Assembly (NCBI GenBank): GCA_019828595.1
Contig: JAHQRK010000005.1
Coordinates: 2,356,001 to 2,420,000 of the forward strand
Direction: 5' to 3'
DNA: 64,000 nt
From: Aphanomyces cochlioides
Lineage: Eukaryota; Oomycota; Saprolegniomycetes; Saprolegniales; Verrucalvaceae
Positions 62,601-64,000 of the stretch are shown in pieces. The notes below the pieces were generated by a model. The model made no database searches. It was not told where the DNA came from and saw only the letters and a program-made list of their open reading frames with translations. A program made the position numbers and the translations under genes. Positions within the stretch are counted from its first letter, which is position 1. Each line of letters begins with the position of its first letter.

Positions 62601-62922
62601 AGAGCAATGGAAAATGATGCAAAAGAGCCGTCAGCGCCGTGCTAAAACCTTGGCGAGCTGCGTCTCGAGAGGATGCAAGACCGCGCACGAGACGCTTCAA
62701 TGTGTACGAGAGTTCATCGCTGTCGTTGGCTTGTGTCAAGTGCGCAATGATCGAATCGACCGCCGCGACGCGCGTCTCGACGTTCAACTCGGCGAGATCC
62801 CAAAACACTTTGAGAAATGCATTGCGAGAGTCTGAAGATGGCGCCGCACTGGAGCTTGCCGTGGCAGTGCTGGGCGTCGTGGCTGTGGCTGGAGCAGCGT
62901 CTGTCTTGGCTTTCTTGGCCAT
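59662..62922 (-). CDS. Pol5/MYBBP1A-type nucleolar protein
   Basis: 1086 residues, no intron, from the ATG at 62922 (MAKKAKTDAA). An ATG at 62979 is in frame, but a TGATTGGT box lies inside that stretch, arguing for the inner start. N-terminal helical repeats (FWDLAELNVETRVAAVDSII, LKRLVRGLASSRDAARQGFS) match Pol5/MYBBP1A. A long acidic run near residue 720-770 and a basic Ser/Lys tail (KRKRSNSTAS) are typical of the family, which serves rDNA transcription and ribosome assembly in the nucleolus. Despite the historical name, polymerase activity is not expected. Confidence 0.9.
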   Translation of the reverse strand: MAKKAKTDAAPATATTPSTATASSSAAPSSDSRNAFLKVFWDLAELNVETRVAAVDSIIAHLTQANDSDELSYTLKRLVRGLASSRDAARQGFSTALTALLHHFPLLSVESVLDLVLTTMDASNSMKGMEQREHMFGRLFGLLAIYKSGRMTHDDPQLPKLLDELIALSKWKKWFREACYEGLLTVVHELPPASFKSTVWPRIEPLLSGNVADFNADQVALAIGLRQYMAAHNLDKPKGVLTTIVARHQFQHLVEPIKTSTTSYPRLHSAWRRLLDQFLTPKKLDEERFQEMWSVLVEGMLVAPASTHERRGTALKLLEQVVGRVNSSTLRAILTPHVIKCLYNNAVSKKTYLHEAAIACLDTFASKAPLEFYRFLQHQFTHPLVHLVSHVLNEEDEEEEAERKRGKGFDALLAMDEAKEREEFQAKRIASARMWALDTMYTATLKLAPSSSDKEDSKNTDAVWTTTLSFFMQQAFFTPKKAVYEPAVSANVRAACVKRVYGLMGLGSHVLKDNQALDMTTSAPFRLWNCWNSMAKEWTLTTPLSKDHATQRANVTKQLDSLQTELKSATEKKDQLRLKGFLLLYVCVGLQLLDAAQRDETSSVLQDLEKCLAELNTATSAASPSSKKKKKTKATNGQKESQQQPLAVLTDMLLSMLAQESSVLRDVVSHVFRSIMEQLEASSIQSMVEVVVAPNDDDANVLEMNEEDDDDDGAPIEPTQLTNYDKEDDEENGDDDEEDGGDDEKEEEEEEIPISELQREDAALSALVGHVNEKKKAKQHAKRLRMAAIHFKVRVLDLLQAYAAAPSSRHALTMIEPLFQAWTSVKPHADQAVWSERMSAVLNKIARRKTDSPSVDAVAAVAALQAIVQVCTTTIIDKKQATVAAALVVYLVRAYLADSKAHTAAIQDVIAPAVLTLLTKKHAKLPRVVVDQLVQTAPVLASKLLLETLVTIAIEDKAADEFSRAETLRYLTTLFKAKGAVAATELAAHGASLHKALVANLGKVKGKRLKGVTGCALALLKARVDAQDDSLDAIAFAAEVKALDNGTSPAVKGMVSQMLQVVSGNKATDKKTSNSKRKRSNSTASQ

Positions 62923-63005
62923 CTCGTCCGCGACGCTTGTGTGGATCTGTTGACCAAATTTGATTGGTAATGATCCCATCGATTTATTTTAGCACCAGTC
63001 GTTCA

Positions 63006-63087
63006 AAACCACAAAACCCCTGCACCCCTGAACCCCGAAACCCCTCGACTTGATAACCCCCAGACTGTAAACCCCTACAACCCCAAA
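63006..63087. promoter_or_regulatory. Degenerate AACCCCT (telomere-like) run
   Basis: AAACCCCTGCACCCCTGAAC, AAACCCCTCGACTTG and AAACCCCTACAACCCC lie 84-165 bp upstream of Pol5, in the same orientation relative to the gene as at 42848-42943 and 37651-37714. Confidence 0.6.
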
Positions 63088-63431
63088 AATTGTCGATGAA
63101 CCGATGGACATTTCAACCTGTGAAGTTTCTCGCCATGACATGACAAAGCTGCGTAACAAGACAAGCCTCGCCAGCTCCAGTACTCATTGTGTTCATTGTG
63201 CTGGTCAGATGGACGAAGGGTTTTGAGTTGGATGTCGTGGAATCCCCTTAGATGAGCTCATAGTGGAAGGTGTGTAGACATGTGTGCGGGAGCGCCACGT
63301 CGAAGTTTTCAAGGTAGGTTTGTCGACGATGGAGTCCATGCTCGACTCGAACCAATTTGTTGTAAATACACTTGGATTCCATTTGATCAAGACGACACAA
63401 CATTGAGATCGAATCTTCCATGCTGTGAGTG

Positions 63432-63763
63432 CTATGATTTATCTTTCATCTGGGCCAAGATCTTCTTCTTCCAGTCGACGTACTCGTCGTGCGTCGCGTG
63501 CACTGGTGCGGGGTCGGAACTTGGTTCAGGAGTGGGTTTGACTGCGGAGCTCGGTTCTACACGACGATCAGAAGCACAGTCTAATACAAGGATGTACGTG
63601 GTTGGTTGCTTGAGCGTTGTTCAATGAGCTTTTTGATTTGCTCGAGCGATCGTGTGTTGGATGACGACGACACGACTGGTTTGGTTGTCGGTTCGTTCGG
63701 TGCATCGTCCTTATCTGGAGTAGCTTCGTCTTTCCTCTTTCTCTTCTTCTGAGCTACAATCAT
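63432..63763 (-). CDS. Small lysine-rich protein
   Basis: Exons 63763-63598 and 63556-63432 encode 96 residues. It starts MIVAQKKRKRKDEATPDKDD with a nuclear-localisation-like basic cluster, has LEQIKKLIEQRS in the middle and ends EYVDWKKKILAQMKDKS. It precedes Pol5 on the same strand. The family is not recognised; the basic start suggests nuclear location. An additional upstream exon cannot be excluded. Confidence 0.55.
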
Positions 63764-64000
63764 TGATAAATCGCTGGCGAACTCACAGACGTTCTACTTG
63801 TTGATTCCACTGGAATAAAAGTTGATAGAGTTTGCTTGCATAGCGTCTAGACCGAGGTCATCCGGGCGTCACGCTTCTTGTCATACCTCGATGGATGTCA
63901 CTACGCTTGCAAATTCCTTGGGTTGGCATCTTGTCAATTGAATCAAACTGTTCTTGTCAACTCGCAACTACGCTCGGCAGAGCTTGCATTACGACATCAG
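63764..64000. other. Window end, no gene recognised
   Basis: No credible frame. It could hold the promoter or a first exon of the lysine-rich gene. Confidence 0.3.

Noticed and set aside
60553..62835. Long plus-strand open frames (343 and 395 codons) opposite Pol5
   Set aside because: They are antisense shadows of a long biased coding frame; no domain is visible and the minus-strand protein is a clear family member.
1..64000. CRISPR arrays, tRNA and rRNA genes
   Set aside because: No regularly spaced repeats, no cloverleaf with conserved A and B boxes and no rRNA-like stretch were seen by eye; a tRNAscan run would be decisive for tRNAs.

Overview
The window is nuclear DNA from a eukaryote with short GT-AG introns (mostly 40-51 bp), a standard genetic code, compact intergenic spaces and frequent divergent gene pairs. 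Gene content (calmodulin-gated SK-type potassium channel, peroxisomal carnitine acetyltransferase, a C-terminal zinc motif resembling the WRKY19-like type of oomycetes, a GCR1_C-type Crypton recombinase, many ankyrin-like and coiled-coil proteins) fits an oomycete, most likely Saprolegniales (Aphanomyces-like). The genus is an inference. All coordinates of spliced genes were derived by eye from splice consensus, reading-frame continuity and family alignment.

Region by region. 0-5.4 kb: a small split homeodomain gene, a transposase remnant, two neighbouring perfect AT-rich palindromes and a complete PIF/Harbinger DNA transposon (3153-5327) with intact DDE transposase, 13-bp terminal inverted repeats and a TAA target duplication. 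5.4-11.8 kb: three paralogues of an unrecognised membrane-associated family, separated by a 65-bp-TIR element that carries zinc-finger coding remnants. 11.9-17 kb: a DinB-like protein, a head-to-head pair of PAM2 (poly(A)-binding-protein-binding) proteins, a macro-domain protein and a Harbinger-type MITE. 17.3-25 kb: guanine deaminase, a broken carnitine acyltransferase copy, an ankyrin-like protein, a seven-helix membrane protein and an intact peroxisomal (SKL-ending) carnitine acetyltransferase. 25.5-31.2 kb: MCM9 back-to-back with an SK-type potassium channel, a small membrane protein and a UPF0060/YnfA protein. 31.9-35.3 kb: a Crypton-type tyrosine recombinase element and a second Harbinger-type MITE. 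36.4-50.8 kb: housekeeping genes (ribosomal eS7, PRELI/Ups lipid-transfer protein, clathrin light chain, adenylosuccinate synthetase), a ciliary-type protein and two FKBP15/WAFL-like coiled-coil paralogues. 51.4-59.5 kb: PIG-L deacetylase, a VIPAS39/SPE-39-like protein, two more paralogues of the seven-helix family and two small proteins. 59.7-63.8 kb: Pol5/MYBBP1A and a small lysine-rich protein.

Cross-cutting signals: (1) a palindromic word TTATCCGGATAA lies within about 110 bp of the start of at least seven genes; (2) a second promoter class has TGATTGGC (CCAAT) clusters; (3) a third has degenerate AGGGGTTT (telomere-like) runs. Paralogue pairs use different classes. The strongest candidates for something undescribed are the three-member seven-helix receptor-like family with identical intron phases, the PAM2 gene pair, and the CCGGATA promoter code.
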